Assembly (NCBI GenBank): GCA_903932565.1
Contig: CAIZGQ010000439.1
Location: 1-5,383 of the forward strand
Direction: 5' to 3'
DNA: 5,383 bases
Origin: an uncultured Hyphomicrobiales bacterium
Lineage (GTDB): Bacteria > Pseudomonadota > Alphaproteobacteria > Rhizobiales > Beijerinckiaceae
Shown here: positions 4,803 to 5,383 of the stretch, piece by piece
Position numbering within the stretch: the first letter of the stretch is position 1
Layout: each line of letters starts with the position of its first letter
Made by a program: the position numbers and the translations under genes
Notes under the pieces: model-generated
Told to the model about the DNA's origin: nothing
What the model saw: the letters and a program-made list of their open reading frames with translations, nothing else
Database searches by the model: none

Positions 4803-5383
4803 TCAGTCCTTCTTGCCCTTGGCTTCAAGCTCCGCCTTGAGAGCAAGCAACTTGGCAAAGGGCGAATTGGGATCCGGCTGGCGCTCGCGCGGTGCTGGCC
4901 GTTCGGTTGAGGCAAAGGTACGGTCTCCGCCTCCCTTGGCAGGCCTGCGATCGTCTTGTCTGCGATCATCCGGGCCACGACCACCGCGATTGCCGCCTGC
5001 AAAGCCACCGGGGCGACCTTCGCCCGGCGCACCCTCTGGGCGACCCTTGCCACCACGATTGTCCGGACGGCCACCATGGCTATGGCGCGGTGCGCCACCG
5101 GCCGGGCGCTCGAACCGGCGCGGCACATTGGTTTCTGCAGCAGCCCCTTCGCCAGTCGGTGATGGGGCGATCTGGCCCTCGGCAACGGCTCCTGCAACGG
5201 GTGTTACGCTGCCATCGGCCGCGACACCCGGCTGGGCTCCACGATTGTGGTGCGGGCGACGCGGACCGCGCTCGGCCCCGCGACCCTGATTGCGATCATT
5301 CGGACGATCTGCGCCGCTCCGCTCGGGGCGTCGATTGCCCTGATTGTGCTGACGATGCGGACGCCAAACCTCAATCAGAACCG
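4803..5383 (-). CDS. Helicase-related protein, C-terminal tail (5' end outside window)
   Basis: The minus-strand frame is open from the window edge (first full codon at 5381) to the TGA at 4805-4803, giving 192 visible residues; the first in-frame ATG at 5126 is internal. The visible part begins VLIEVWRPHRQ, then becomes a long tail rich in Arg, Gly, Pro, Asp and Asn with RGG-type motifs (DNRGGKGR, GGNRGGRG). It ends with a short predicted helix, SPFAKLLALKAELEAK. No helicase motor motif lies in the window. The helicase assignment rests on my memory of alphaproteobacterial helicases that end in this way and sit directly before an S4 gene. RGG tails generally bind RNA and would tether the helicase to its substrate. 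The closely spaced S4 gene supports a shared RNA-related role. Confidence 0.65.
   Translation of the reverse strand, partial: VLIEVWRPHRQHNQGNRRPERSGADRPNDRNQGRGAERGPRRPHHNRGAQPGVAADGSVTPVAGAVAEGQIAPSPTGEGAAAETNVPRRFERPAGGAPRHSHGGRPDNRGGKGRPEGAPGEGRPGGFAGGNRGGRGPDDRRQDDRRPAKGGGDRTFASTERPAPRERQPDPNSPFAKLLALKAELEAKGKKD

Noticed and set aside
4813..5289. 158-codon plus-strand open frame opposite the helicase tail
   Set aside because: It is a Pro/Arg/Ser-rich shadow of the RGG-type tail in GC-rich DNA.

Overview
This window looks like a GC-rich alphaproteobacterial chromosome segment, most likely from the Hyphomicrobiales (rhizobial) side of the class. The evidence is the minus-strand gene order: helicase C-terminus, S4-domain RNA-binding protein, seven-iron ferredoxin FdxA, then a CarD-family RNA polymerase-binding regulator. 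From memory this is a recurrent alphaproteobacterial neighbourhood. The CarD and FdxA sequences themselves are also of the alphaproteobacterial type. I cannot name a genus.

Left part, plus strand (1-1384): the 3' end of a major facilitator superfamily transporter, which stops at about its eleventh membrane segment, is followed 106 bases later by a periplasmic PCuAC-type copper chaperone with a Met/His-rich tail. A strong, nearly symmetrical intrinsic terminator at 1425-1456 separates this gene from the convergent carD gene and can serve both.

Centre and right, minus strand (1479-5383): transcription runs from right to left. The partial helicase gene enters from beyond the window and ends at 4803. 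The S4 gene starts 14 bases later behind a good Shine-Dalgarno and is almost certainly co-transcribed with it. A 223-base gap with a possible terminator hairpin and other small repeats precedes fdxA (3876-4214). A 432-base AT-richer gap then precedes carD (1479-3443). That gap holds a candidate promoter, an imperfect direct repeat and two hairpins.

The most unusual object is carD. Its C-terminal part is an ordinary CarD domain with the conserved WSRR motif. It is preceded by about 465 residues of Lys/Ala/Ser/Thr-rich, histone-H1-like low-complexity sequence that includes a perfect 15-bp tandem repeat, and followed by a short acidic tail. This makes a 654-residue protein where the family is usually about 160-220 residues. 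The nine-base word AAAGATGGC occurs three times in the window, always in the two noncoding gaps upstream of carD and fdxA and always in the same orientation.

Functionally the right half joins RNA metabolism (helicase, S4 protein), electron transfer (FdxA) and global transcription control (CarD). The left half concerns membrane transport and copper delivery to cuproenzymes such as cytochrome oxidase. I see no mobile element, CRISPR array, tRNA or rRNA, and no strong sign of a wholly new multi-gene system.
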